Shown here: piece after piece, positions 16,001-24,900 of the stretch
Layout: every line of letters begins with the position of its first letter
Numbering within the stretch: the stretch's first letter is position 1
Position numbers and translations under genes: made by a program
Notes under the pieces: model-generated
What the model was told of the DNA's origin: nothing
The model's database searches: none
Seen by the model: the letters and a program-made list of their open reading frames with translations, nothing else
Source of the DNA: Oscillatoriales cyanobacterium
GTDB lineage: Bacteria > Cyanobacteriota > Cyanobacteriia > Cyanobacteriales > Microcoleaceae
Direction of reading: 5' to 3'
Assembly (NCBI GenBank): GCA_004292745.1
Contig: RDXH01000034.1
Coordinates: 1 to 43,582, forward strand
DNA: 43,582 bases

Positions 16001-16919
16001 TATTAGTCCCATTAAACCGCAATTGACCGCTACTATTTAAAATGGGCTGTCTCAGCGCTTTAATGGCTAAATCAACTCCTTGAAAATCAGAAGTTCCGGC
16101 AATGCCAAATACTTTACTGTCTCGTAATTGTACAGTTAAATTACCATTGGCTAGACCTTTATCGAAATAAACATCAGGAACTCTTAGCAACTGGACTAGG
16201 TAAGACAAAGGCAATTTTTGACCTTGCATCTGTATGTTAGTCTGAGCTGTACTCAACAGAGAATCAGCCTTAATAATAAAATTATCACTATTGGTAAAAT
16301 TACCATTTAATTCATAAATAACTCGCTGATTTTGCTGCGTAAATTGAGCGCTACCTGTTTTAATAATTACCGAAATGGGTAGAGGTTTTTTTAATCCCCT
16401 TGCTGGAGCGGGAGCCAAGACTGCACCAACATTTTCAACTCTAATTGCACCAATTTCTGTTTTAAATAAACTGGGAGATTTTGGCTTGTCGAGAGTGGGA
16501 ATATTAACCCAAACTCCTCGTTCGTCCTGTTCGATATAAGCGTTGGGTTTGACTAAGGTAATATCTAACTTGAGAGTGCGGTCCAACAACAGTTGCCAGA
16601 GTGAAAATTGCACTTCAACTGCTTCGGTAGAGGCATAATCGGGATCGGTAGCAGTTGCAGGTAGGCTCGATCGACCAAATCGCAAACTTGTGGGAGAAAA
16701 TCGCTCCAAACTTCCAATGTGCACCGGGCGTTTCACTAGCTTAGTAACTTCAGTTTCCACCACAGGAGCTAACTTTTCGGGAATCCACCAAGCAGCAGCA
16801 GCGGCCGCCCCCACCAGGGCGACAATCCCCAATCCCGTACCGCTAAGCAGTAGAGGACGCCACCAGCGAACAGTGCGAGGGGGTGCGTGTTGATTTTTGT
16901 CATCGTCCGAGTTAGTCAT
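10098..16919 (-). CDS. tamB: TamB/Tic236-like translocation and assembly module protein
   Basis: 2273 residues. One N-terminal membrane anchor (about 23-46, LLLSGTGLGIVALVGAAAAA) is followed by about 1800 residues of repetitive beta-strand sequence (AsmA/TamB-type, with Ala/Gly/Asn-rich LxGxLxxLxA repeats). The C-terminal DUF490/TamB domain (about 1850-2273) includes RLNDLQLNLG, GTLDDLRPEGTI and the terminal FNLRYRLSDQVLLRGSTDF and ELRF. TamB spans the periplasm and works with Omp85 proteins in outer-membrane protein insertion or lipid transport; plant Tic236 is the relative. Several insertions are visible: three 99-residue modules (about 680-890), a 15-base tandem repeat plus REP-like piece (about 1160-1192) and an 18-residue duplication (about 1273-1309). 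The length is usual for cyanobacterial members. No Omp85 gene is adjacent. Confidence 0.9.
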   Translation of the reverse strand: MTNSDDDKNQHAPPRTVRWWRPLLLSGTGLGIVALVGAAAAAAWWIPEKLAPVVETEVTKLVKRPVHIGSLERFSPTSLRFGRSSLPATATDPDYASTEAVEVQFSLWQLLLDRTLKLDITLVKPNAYIEQDERGVWVNIPTLDKPKSPSLFKTEIGAIRVENVGAVLAPAPARGLKKPLPISVIIKTGSAQFTQQNQRVIYELNGNFTNSDNFIIKADSLLSTAQTNIQMQGQKLPLSYLVQLLRVPDVYFDKGLANGNLTVQLRDSKVFGIAGTSDFQGVDLAIKALRQPILNSSGQLRFNGTNIIVDSLTANYGLIPLKVAGTVATGANFNLEQSKFDLVANVPPVTATNIISALEQELGQKVVLPLVAAGEVKLDAKLTGSVSQPVMVGAIASTKPAIVDRLQFKNISTNFKLERGRTAPGPTPNSLSSVPPFSSLALTLTDILVEPAVGGKIGGKGQIDIALANNNSPSGLVFDLQAENLPADAIAQIYSLPIPATVKLGSVSAKTQIFGPLNNIQARVQWQAPQGNFPASGEVRAGGNAVDLPNTVIKIGEATVNVNAAIVGRRWQALIKGDRVNLNSLQPVVPGLSLPPELASFFTGTAEAAGTLDNLSLNAIDARAKGQLNIADSIVNVNGELASGSWQAFGNTEKVALNRLIDIGLPFVTLGTSNTSNAEKINNLNNLKSKITNLKSLDGQLAGEFQARGNIDNLTAKGINVRGSGKLNIAESNLNLKGELVEGNWQGIAATERVAIGRLVDLGLPLLDVASVFNTDNQPTANLNNLKSKIANLKSIDGQLSSQFKATGSLDDLTAKGINVAGRGQLNLGSGNVNFQGELVEGNWQGIAETDRTAIRNLVDLGLPLLDVASAFNTAPQQTANLNNLKSKIGNLKSIDGQVSNQIKVSGSLEKSTAVEIAANSSGKLNIADGTVDFKAKLAAGRWQAVANLDRPILSRLEQTIRNLQLFPLTATLPTGFDGRINGQLQVAGSLDNLTAKGISARGETRILANGLGAIDTTAQLENGNWQAFLETNDIALANLQQTLKQTGLLTADLPPEIDGNLDGKVRLLGTVDNLTANGITANGEGQIRLANGGGLVNAKAQAESGNWRASINGGQIALSRFQKAFEAQRQNLQAPGLVSQAQNLPLLRGLFNGNLNLSGPIAASPIAASPIAASPIAASPGTRAGTGAPPLQDVRAGGSFRISELPFLKQPLDAIFNWDGKRVEIENATIPGLTANGIVNVELAGKGLPSISNLDLNVKLSNFNLEALPTEQLAILRPMGLKKSSENNSAQAILRPMGLKKSSENNSALGGNVDFVGRLTGTLSALSLVGDVAVRNLVVNQVAFDPLLAGTVNASSGKSVDLRLAGVNDKIEVALNPSFLPTSFLVKRGESVASGQTEGETLRVNLSDFPLAALNLSPGKDAGLGPITGTVSGQVNVPGWKMPLNPATLQASGQIAIAQPAIGYIKGDSFQAEFSYANGSATLNNGIFRQDTGQYLISGNVKAGANPEFAGKVNIQQGNLQQVLAALQYFNLGDFARGLKPPVYGRAADVQTVAVGVPEAPLIEQLQRLAEIEELLKQQQAVTASAPLPPLNQLQGTFGGEIAVAGSLQTGIQAKFNVKGDNWGWGKYVAQQFSIEGGFQDGILTILPLEIRSGKSAIGFSGQLGQKAQSGQLRVENLPVEELAKLVELPFVDVTGNLNLRANLAGTLANPQLAGELSLQDGTLNRELIKKADGSFSYSNARLNFGGSALVTQTEPIEVQGSLPFELPFATVKADSNQIDLRANLQNEGLAIINVLTPQLTWVSGKGQVQIRVGGTLERPVAQGIANFENATVRAKAFPEPLTGLTGAVRFEGDRIRVEGIRGQWSQGEIVAQGVIPLSVPFAEGDVDGASPLAVNLDKLGLDLKGLYRGKVVGQVQAIGTALRPQLSGKIELYEGEVFLPSAGGATKLVSAAASPETPSAAIEVSPSVAVSPAVATPTVTSSSPSFEVRLNDLQLNLGRGIQVKSPPILSFGATGGLTVNGTLDDLRPEGTIRLTNGAVNLFTTQFRLDRGYPQTATFIPSQGLDPTLDVRLATSVQEVTRFRTPGNSVASEIADEPNLFGNVRSVRVQALVRGKASQLVDSLELRSSPNRSQIEIVALLGGSFIQTLGKGDSTLAIANLAGAGLFGNIQSVITNATGLTEFRLFPTRIGSGEGRTASAGSTNGGAGSLGVGLEIGGDITRNLSATIIRVLSANQPTEFNLRYRLSDQVLLRGSTDFQGDNRATVEYELRF
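12994..13095. repeat. Tandem 54-base duplication with perfect 24-base palindrome in tamB
   Basis: Two units in tandem (12994-13047 and 13048-13095; the last six bases of the second unit have diverged). Each holds a perfect 24-base palindrome centred on CCATGG (13016-13039 and 13070-13093), flanked by GAGAC/GTCTC. In frame this adds RPMGLKKSSENNSA twice. Confidence 0.9.
13343..13440. repeat. REP-like GTAGGGG end plus four 15-base repeats inside tamB
   Basis: GTAGGGGCGGTGCCCCCGTG (13343-13362) matches the start of the element at 33092-33181. It is followed by four tandem copies of CTCGCTGCGATCGGG (13381-13440, the last with one change), read as IAASP repeats in the protein. The whole block keeps the frame and reads Ala/Pro/Gly-rich. 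Confidence 0.85.
14248..14880. repeat. Intragenic 297-base modules in tamB with heptamer-like seam
   Basis: ATTTTGGATTTGAG recurs at 14254, 14551 and 14848, exactly 297 bases apart, marking 99-residue modules. The seam (plus-strand ATTTTGGATTTGAGATTGTT) encodes NNLKSKI and NLKS and resembles the ATCTAAA-type heptamer arrays found between genes in this window. Confidence 0.8.
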
Positions 16920-17127
16920 GGTTGTCTCTGAGAGATTCGGAAAATTCAGGAAGTAAACTACCCGATGCTAATGCTATCGCATACAGCGCTGGCTTTCAGC
17001 AGCCCTAAAAGATGCCCCTCTCATCAGCAAGTAACTCGCCAACCACAGGGATGGTGAAAGCACTGCCCCATTCTGGGCCATATTCAACATTCTACAGTGC
17101 CACTTTCTCGCGGGAGTAAGTCTCAGG

Positions 17128-17150
17128 TCAAAAATCAAAAATCAAAAATC
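17128..17150. repeat. Short heptamer array TCAAAAA
   Basis: Three TCAAAAA units in the 283-base divergent gap between the TamB-like gene and the DUF3110 gene. Nothing else in that gap was recognised beyond HIP1-like GATCGATC sites. Confidence 0.7.
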
Positions 17151-17202
17151 GACCGATCGATCCTAAGATAAAAAAACGCTGGTTAGGAAAGTTTGTAAAC
17201 TT

Positions 17203-17571
17203 ATGCGAGTGTTCGTCTTACTCTTCAATGCCCGCACGGAGAATGAAGGAATTCATACCATTCAACTCGGCGATCGCAACAAAGTTCTCATGTTTGAGTC
17301 AGAAGACGACGCCATCCGCTTTGGCTTGATGTTGGAAGCTCAGGATTTCCCCGAACCTACTGTCGAGGCGATCGACGAGGAAGAAATTAAGGAGTTCTGC
17401 GATAGTGTCGATTATGACTGGGAACTGGTGCCGGCGGGGGCGCTGGAAATTCCGCCAGCAAACAATGTAACACAGATAGAATGGCAGTCACAGCCGGAAC
17501 CTAAATCTGATACTGACGTTTCTCAAAGCGAACTAGACTCTATTCGTCGCCGACTCGAAGGACTTTTGTAA
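17203..17571 (+). CDS. DUF3110 domain protein
   Basis: 122 residues. The N-terminal 85 residues carry the DUF3110 pattern of cyanobacteria and plastids: MRVFVLLFNARTENEGIHTI, then DRNKVLMFESEDDAIRFGLM, EAQDFPEPTVE and a FCDSVDYDWELV close. The C-terminal 35 residues are polar and probably disordered. The family has no experimentally fixed role; it is small, soluble and widely conserved in oxygenic phototrophs. AGGAAA lies about 12 bases before the ATG. murQ starts 20 bases after the stop, so the two are probably co-transcribed, but no functional link is evident. Confidence 0.9.
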   Translation: MRVFVLLFNARTENEGIHTIQLGDRNKVLMFESEDDAIRFGLMLEAQDFPEPTVEAIDEEEIKEFCDSVDYDWELVPAGALEIPPANNVTQIEWQSQPEPKSDTDVSQSELDSIRRRLEGLL

Positions 17572-17591
17572 TATCTCAAATTTGACAAAAA

Positions 17592-18506
17592 ATGAAGAAT
17601 TTGGAACAACGGGGGCATCTGCTGACGGAACAGGTGAATGTCAATAGCGAGAATTTAGATCAACTAAGTTCGATCGAATTGGTGGACTTGTTCAACCGGG
17701 AAGATGCTCAAACTTTAAGCGCGATCGCCCAATCCCGCGAGCATTTAGCCCAAACGATTGACATCGCTGCTGAGTCTCTGCGTCAAGGAGGCCGCCTGTT
17801 TTACGTCGGTGCAGGTACTTCGGGCCGTTTGGGGGTACTGGACGCGGCCGAGTGTCCACCCACCTTCTGCACCCCACCAGAGCTGGTACAGGGGATTATT
17901 GCTGGGGGTGCCGGCGCTCTGGTGCGGAGTTCGGAGGATTTGGAGGATCGGGCCCAAGATGGGGCAGAGGCGATCGCCCATCGTCAGATTACCAATCTCG
18001 ATGTGGTTGTCGGCATTACCGCTGGGGGTACGACACCGTTTGTAGCAGGTGCTTTGCAGGCGGCCCGCCAGCGGGGTGCGAAGACGGTTTTTATGGCTTG
18101 TGTACCTGTCGAACAAGTCAGTTTTGAGGCTGATGTGAATATTCGCTTGTTGGTTGGCCCGGAGATAGTGGCGGGTTCGACGCGCTTAAAGGCGGGTACG
18201 GTGACAAAAATGGCTTTGAATATTATTTCGACTGGGGTAATGGTGAAGCTGGGTAAGGTTTACGGTAATCGCATGGTCGATGTGGCGGTGACAAACAAGA
18301 AGTTACGCGATCGGGCTTTAGGAATGTTACAAGATTTAACTGATTTGAATCGGGAGGAAGCGGGTTTTCTGCTGGAAAAAAGCGGCAAGTCTGTGAAGTT
18401 GGCTTTGATGATGCACTGGACTGGTTTGGAGAAGGAGGAGTGCGATCGCATTTTGGGAGAGTTTCAAGGGAATTTGCGATCGGCTGTAGCATCAATTAGT
18501 CATTAG
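17592..18506 (+). CDS. murQ: N-acetylmuramic acid 6-phosphate etherase
   Basis: 304 residues, full length for the family. MurQ cleaves the lactyl ether of MurNAc-6-phosphate to give GlcNAc-6-phosphate and D-lactate in cell-wall recycling. The SIS sugar-phosphate-binding domain is clear: GAGTSGRLGVLDAAECPPTF (about 73-92, including the catalytic-region Glu of AECPP), SSEDLEDRAQDGA (second conserved acid), TAGGTTPFVAGAL, and GPEIVAGSTRLKAGT followed by KMALN. It is soluble. No Shine-Dalgarno sequence is visible and translation may be coupled to the DUF3110 gene upstream. The stop lies inside a short ATTAGTC heptamer run. No AnmK or MurNAc transporter gene is next to it. Confidence 0.95.
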   Translation: MKNLEQRGHLLTEQVNVNSENLDQLSSIELVDLFNREDAQTLSAIAQSREHLAQTIDIAAESLRQGGRLFYVGAGTSGRLGVLDAAECPPTFCTPPELVQGIIAGGAGALVRSSEDLEDRAQDGAEAIAHRQITNLDVVVGITAGGTTPFVAGALQAARQRGAKTVFMACVPVEQVSFEADVNIRLLVGPEIVAGSTRLKAGTVTKMALNIISTGVMVKLGKVYGNRMVDVAVTNKKLRDRALGMLQDLTDLNREEAGFLLEKSGKSVKLALMMHWTGLEKEECDRILGEFQGNLRSAVASISH

Positions 18507-18508
18507 TC

Positions 18509-18615
18509 ATATCAATTCCGTTAGCATCGTCCTGTATTAATCTCTCTCTTCTCTTCCTTTGCGTCCTTTGCGCCTTCGCGGTTAAATCATTCCGATGCAA
18601 CCGGAAACGATATCA
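18509..18615 (-). repeat. Dispersed TTTAACC-type repeat, copy 4, with terminal inverted repeats
   Basis: The best-bounded copy of the family. The left end ATATCAATTCCGTTAGCATCG and right end (reverse complement TGATATCGTTTCCGGTTGC, then ATCGG) form an inverted repeat of about 22 bases. The interior contains GGTTAAATCATTCCGATGC. A truncated piece (TATCAAATCCGGTAGCATCGG) follows near 18633-18655. Confidence 0.8.
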
Positions 18616-18677
18616 GTTGTTAGTAGTCATTAGTCATATCAAATCCGGTAGCATCGGAATTATTAGTAGCCGAAATT

Positions 18678-18919
18678 AGGACACTCAAGCGTGCCCATTA
18701 GTGTCAACTTAAGCCTGAAAGCCCGCCAAGTCCGTTGGTCATCCCGCCAGTCCGACAGGGGTTGAAACCCCTGTCTCAAAGCGCAAGTCCTCTCAAAGAG
18801 GACTGATGATGATGAGTTCTTGAGTCCTCTTTTAGAGGACTTTAGCTATTCGGGCGGACAGAAGGACTTGGTGGGCTAACAGCTTAAGTTGACACTCCTT
18901 GGGCACGCTTGAGTGTCCT
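18678..18919. repeat. 242-base multi-hairpin element overlapping the kinase 3' end
   Basis: Perfect 19-base terminal inverted repeats (AGGACACTCAAGCGTGCCC), extended imperfectly through GTGTCAACTTAAGC and CCAAGTCC. Internal hairpins are ACAGGGGTT/AACCCCTGT, AGTCCTCT/AGAGGACT and a second AGTCCTCT/AGAGGACT. The last 42 or so bases encode the C-terminus and stop of the large kinase. A related element lies at 25172-25425, upstream of the same gene and in the same orientation. Confidence 0.8.
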
Positions 18920-21900
18920 CTATAAATATCGGGAGCGCGATCGCAAATTCGGTACCCTTGCCCGGTGCTGAATTAACTGAAATCGTGCCGCCATGTTTCT
19001 CGGTGACAATCTGATAAGCGATCGCCAAACCCAACCCCGTACCTTTTCCGACTTCTTTCGTAGTAAATAAATGGTCAAAAACCTTTGCTTTGACTTCTTC
19101 ATTCATACCCTTACCGTTATCTGCGATCGCAATTTTAACGCTATTATTTTCCACTGAGGTTGTAATGGTAATGCAGTTAGGTTTGACTTGAATTTCCGCA
19201 AAACTACGTCCATGATTAGATTCATCCAAAGCATCGATCGCATTCCCCAAGATATTCATAAATACTTGATTCAATTGCCCTGCATAACATTCTATTTTTG
19301 GTAAATTACCATAATCTTTAATAACTTCAATTTCTGGGCGATTCTCATTAGCTTTGAGGCGATGTTTGAGGATCATAATTGTACTATTAATCCCATCGTG
19401 AATATTGCAAGCTACGGGGCGATCGGTATCCGCACGGGAGAAAGTTCGCAAACTTGTGCTGATATCTCGAATTCGACTTACTCCTTCCTTCATGGAAGCA
19501 ATTAAATTAGGAAAATCTTCTCGAATATATTCAAGATCAATGGTTTCCATTTCCTCCTGAATTTCTGGGTCTAATTGTGGGTATTTTTTTTGAACCAAAT
19601 CGATTAATCCAAACAAATCATTAATGTAATCTAGGGCGGGTTTAATATTGCCCCCAAGGAAACCAACAGGGTTATTAATCTCATGGGCAACCCCCGCCAC
19701 CAAGTTACCCAAGGCAGACATTTTTTCACTTTGCACCATTTGTAGTTGGGTTTGCTGGAGTTGTTGAAATGCCTGTTCAATCTGTTGTGATTTTTGCCGT
19801 AGCTCTATCTCTGACTCTTGCAAGGCTTTTTGGATATACTTACGTTTAATTGCTGAAGCAATTTCATCAGCAACTGAACTTAATACCTCTAAGATTTCAT
19901 CATCTAGAGTATGACGCGCAAACATTGCCATTACGCCCATAATTTGATTTTCAACAATCAGCGGATAACCCGCAAAGGCAATCATCCCTTCCCGTTTTGC
20001 CCATTCTTTATCGCCAACTCGTGGATCATTTAATACATCATTAGTTAAATGGGGGCAACATTCTTCAGCAATCAGCCCGATCTTAAATTTTCCGACGGGA
20101 ACACGAGCATGGGGACCATCTAAATGAATGTATTGTCCAGCACTAGCTTGGAGTTCTAAAACATTTTCAGCAGAATTCAAAGTCCAGATGCGGGCAAAGG
20201 CAGCATCTAGATGTTGCACAATTGCTTCTGTAGTGGATTGCAGCATATCAGAGAGATTTTCATGAGTTGTTAATCCGGCATCCACATCTGCCCGAAAAGC
20301 CAATTTTTTGTTTCGCAACTGAAGTATTGTCAGCATTTGCGCTAATTCTGTTGCTTTTTCATGCTCATTGGCTTCTGAGCGTTGCAGATTTTGGTAAAGT
20401 TGGGCATTTTCTAAGGAAATAGCAGCTTGGATACAGAGGAAATTAATTACTGTCAGGCGATCGCTCGTAAATACCCCCGCAGTCATTTCATTTCTTAGGT
20501 AAAGAATGCCCGCCAAATGTCCTTGATTGAGAATTGGCAAACACAGCACACTCTTAGGATTACGTTGAATCAGATAATCATCAATAACGGGTAAATCTGT
20601 TTGTAAGTTGTCGATGACCACCACAGATTGAGTGCGTTTAACATACTGAATTAATTTGATTGGCACATCAGGATTATCGTCTAAGGGTATTGAACAAAGT
20701 TCTGTGGTTTCAGGGGTAGAAATAGCCCTCACCAGCCAAGTTTCATTTTGGGGCAGAACCAATATACACTTATTTCCTCCAGAGTTTTGCAGAATAATTT
20801 GGGTTAGTTGCTGGAGCAGTTCATCTAGTTCGATCGCACTGGAGAGAGATTGGGCGACTTGGATTACGGAGGCAAAATCTAAGGAATCAAAAATGCTGGT
20901 GCTAGAAATTTTAGTGGTTGAGTTCGTAAAATTTGTGAGGGTTTCTAAGGTATTAAAATTAGATTTGGGTTGTTGTAATATCGGCTGGAGCAGTTGGGGA
21001 TAAAGGGTTTCTAAGTTGACAATTTTAGCTTTTGCTCCCCATTTCGTATAGCAATAATAAGCCTCTTGCATATAGCCAGCGGCAACTTTTTCTTTACCCC
21101 AATTGAGATAGAACTTTGCAGCTAGTTCATTAGCAAGGGCTTCATCTTGAATGAATTGGTTAGCTTTGGCGCTGGTAATGGCGCGATCGTAGTGTTCAAT
21201 GGCATCGGTTTTGTTTCCCAATACCCGATATTTCTCAGCGGCTATCAGTTCCCAACGATGTTGATGATTGCTCGGAGCCAAAGCTGCCCAATGCTGCAAT
21301 TTGTCTTGATGCTGTTGAACTTGGAGCAGAATCGTCTGGCGCTCTTCTGGGGATACGGCTGCATACTGAGTTAATTGAATCAGTGCATCATAAAAGGAGT
21401 AGAGGGGAATCATAAACAACCCTACACCACCATCTAGGTATTGTGCAGTTTGAACAGAGGTTTGAGCCGCTTCCCGATCTTGTCCAAAGAGATAATAGAG
21501 AATAGTTTGGTTTATATACCACATGAACAACGCAAGGCGTTGATTGTTTGCTTGCAGTTGAGGCAGAGATTGTTTCTGGTTAAAAATTTCTCCAGTGAGG
21601 AGATAAGGAACCTCAGCCTGTCCTAATAAATTCAGGGTAGTTTGTTGATAAATTTCTTGAAAATCTAGGGCACTTGCTTGTTTGTATTGCTGAATAATTT
21701 GACGATAAGCTTGCATTGTTCGGGTAAGTTCTCCTAATTCCTGCCCCGCATGGTAAGCGTAATAACAGGAAGCCATAGCAGCGTAGCAAGCCGTCTCAAT
21801 ATCTCCAGTTTCTAGTCCGCTGCGGTATGCCTCTTGTAGTCCCGGTAGCACTTCTGAGAGGGGAATTTTCCAATGTTTAACGAAGGTGTGAACTACGTGC

Positions 21901-24900
21901 CAGTTTCGGCATTTTAATGAGGCTAGATGGAGATTTTCTCGAAGGTTTAATGCCAATTCTCCAAACTTGTAACCATTTTCGATATCGCCCATGATGCCAC
22001 ACAGGATTAAGCCATATTCACCGTAAGCAAATACAGAGATGGGACAATTGCCCGATCGGATGGACAATTCAACTCGCTTGAACATCAGCAATGGCATTAA
22101 GTTAGGAGCTGACTGCAAGGCAGGAGGCACCAAAGCTGTCAGGATTTCCATCGCCGCCAAAAGCTGGGGATCTGTCATGGTGCGTAAGTCTAGCAAACTA
22201 CGGAAGGGTTTATCTGCCCACAGCGATCGCGTTATTCCAAAAGCCTGCCCAATATCTTCTTGGGTGGGTTGTTCTGGAAATTCAATCCCCAGGGAGTGTA
22301 ACACCTGTAATCCAATCTGAATTGCTTCCAGAGATTGCCCTTGGGCTTGGATTCCTAAAATCCGAGTTTGCTGAACCTTGATGTTATCTAGCAACGTTTT
22401 TGTCTGTTGCAGCACGACACTCGCCCACTGTTCCATCTGCTCAAAATCGGTGTTGAGATAGCTCGCCTCGGCAATGTCTTCATGGAGTGCTAGCGTCAGG
22501 GGATAATGGCTTTCCCAAGCATCTGCTGGTAAAAGCTTAATTCCCATTCCGAGATATTCGCTTGCCCCTGCATAGGCTGTAGCAGTTTTAGCTTTTTTTC
22601 CAGCAGTGAGATTTAATTCTGCCAAATTTTCCCGCTCTTGAAGTGATGCAATCAGAGCAATACCAACATTCAAATGATTGACAATTTCAAATAACCGTTC
22701 TTCTCTGTCACTGGTAGAGGAATCTCGTAATAGCCGCCCAATTTTGAGATGTGTTGCTTGTTTTTGGTCGTCTGGAATTAATGAATAGGCTGCTTGTTGG
22801 ATGCGATCGTGCAGAAACTTGTAAGAAACAGTTATTTGTTGTCGAGTCTCTAGCCGTGACTGATTACCGCTGAGGGATGAGGCACTTTGAAAAAACTTAT
22901 AAACTTCGCTTCTGGGTAAAATCAGCCCTTCCTGTAACGCCTTCCACAGGTTTGCCGCTGTTTCTGTTTCCGATTGTTTGGAGACGATCGCCAACGTTGC
23001 CAAATCAAATTGATTGCCAATACAGGCGGCAAGTTTGAGGACATTTTGAGTGGCTGCTGGCAACTTTTGAAGCTGAATTGCCATGAACTCTACAACATCA
23101 TCAGTAATTGCCAAGGCTCTAACTTTGGCAATATCGCACTGCCAACCCCCCCTTGCCCCCAGGGCTGTTTCATTCTCTTGTAGGGGCCGCCCCCCGTGGC
23201 TGCCCCAATCTCTGAAACCCTCATTTGATAGTCGGTGGAGGGGTAGGCACGCACCATCCACTACCCCTACAAAATCATCGTTTTCCGTAGGGGCAATCCC
23301 CCCGTGGTTGCCCCGAAACAGCCCTGCCCTTGCCCCCCCTTGGTAAGGGGGGGTTGGGGGGGTAAAGTCAAAGCTAATCAGTCCATCTTCATACAACGCC
23401 TTGAGAAACTGCGTGGTAAAGAACGGGTTGCCCTGAGTTTTTTGGTAGATTAATTCAGTTAACGGCAAAGCCATTGCTGCTGCACAAGTCAAGGTATCGG
23501 CAATCAAACGATTCACATCTGCTTGACTTAAGGGCGCCAGCGTTAGAGTGTTGACGATCGCCTTTAACTTCTCAATCTCTCCTAGTGTCAGCATCAAAGG
23601 ATGTGCAGGCGATACCTCATTATCGCGGTATGCCCCAATCAGCAGCAGGTAGCCCATTTCACCCTGGCTCATCAACACCTGCATCAGGTTCAGTGAAGCC
23701 GAATCTGCCCACTGCAAGTCATCCAAAAACATCACCAGTGGATGCTCTTTGGTCGTGAATACCCCTATAAACTTCTGAAACAGCAAATTAAACCGATTTT
23801 GTGCAGCGCTGCCTGAGAGTTCAGGAACGGGCGGTTGCGAGCCAATGATGCGCTCTAATTCTGGGATGACTTCGATCGCCACTTGCCCGTTTTCACCCAA
23901 TGCCTTCAGGATGCGCTCTTTCCACTGCGCCAGTTGAGCATCACTCTCGCTGAACAGTTGCCCCATCAAATCCCGCAGGGCTTGCACAAACGCAGACAGA
24001 GGAATGTTGCGGTTGAACTGGTCATACTTGCCCTTGATAAAGTAGCCTCTTTGACGGACGATCGGCTTGTGTACTTCATTCACAACTGCTGTCTTGCCGA
24101 TACCAGAAAAGCCCGCCACCAGCAGCAGTTCAGTTTTGCCCTCACTGACGCGGTTAAAGGCACTCAGCAGCTCGATTACTGCGGCTTCTCTGCCGTAGAG
24201 ACGTTCGGGAATCAAAAAGCGATCGCAGATGTCGCGCTCTCCTAGCGTAAACCGGACATGATTTCCCTTCTCTCGATCGTCGCTCAGACACAGTTCCAGG
24301 TCATGCTTGAGTCCTAATGCGCTCTGATAGCGGTTTTCAGCATTTTTTGCCATCAACTTGGCGACGATTTCAGACAGCATCGGTGGAATCGCAGGATTGA
24401 GGCTGTGGATGGCGGTTGGTTGTTTTGCCAGGTGAGAATGCACCAATTCCATCGGATCTTGGGACTGAAACGGCAGTTGTCCTGTTAGCAGTTGGTAGAA
24501 GCTGACACCGAGGGAGTAGAAATCGCTGCGGTAGTCGATGCCTCGGTTCATCCGCCCAGTCTGTTCGGGGGACAGGTAAGCGAGGGTACCTTCGAGAATG
24601 TTCGGATTTTGAATTTCTGGGGTTTCGCGCGGCAGCAGTGAGGCAATGGAGAAGTCTATCAGCTTGACTTGCTGGGTGTCTGGGTTAATCAGGATGTTGG
24701 CAAGTTTGATGTCTTTGTGGATGATGCGGTTGCGGTAGAGGTGGTGCAGGATGTCGGCGATTTGCAGGGCGATCGGGTAGAATACATCCAGGCACAGGGG
24801 TTTGCCCAGCGCGAACTGGCCGAGCGAAATGCCGCCAAAGTCTTCCATGACCATAGCGTAGCCGTTACGGTAGGGTTCGAGACCGTAAGATTGAATGATG

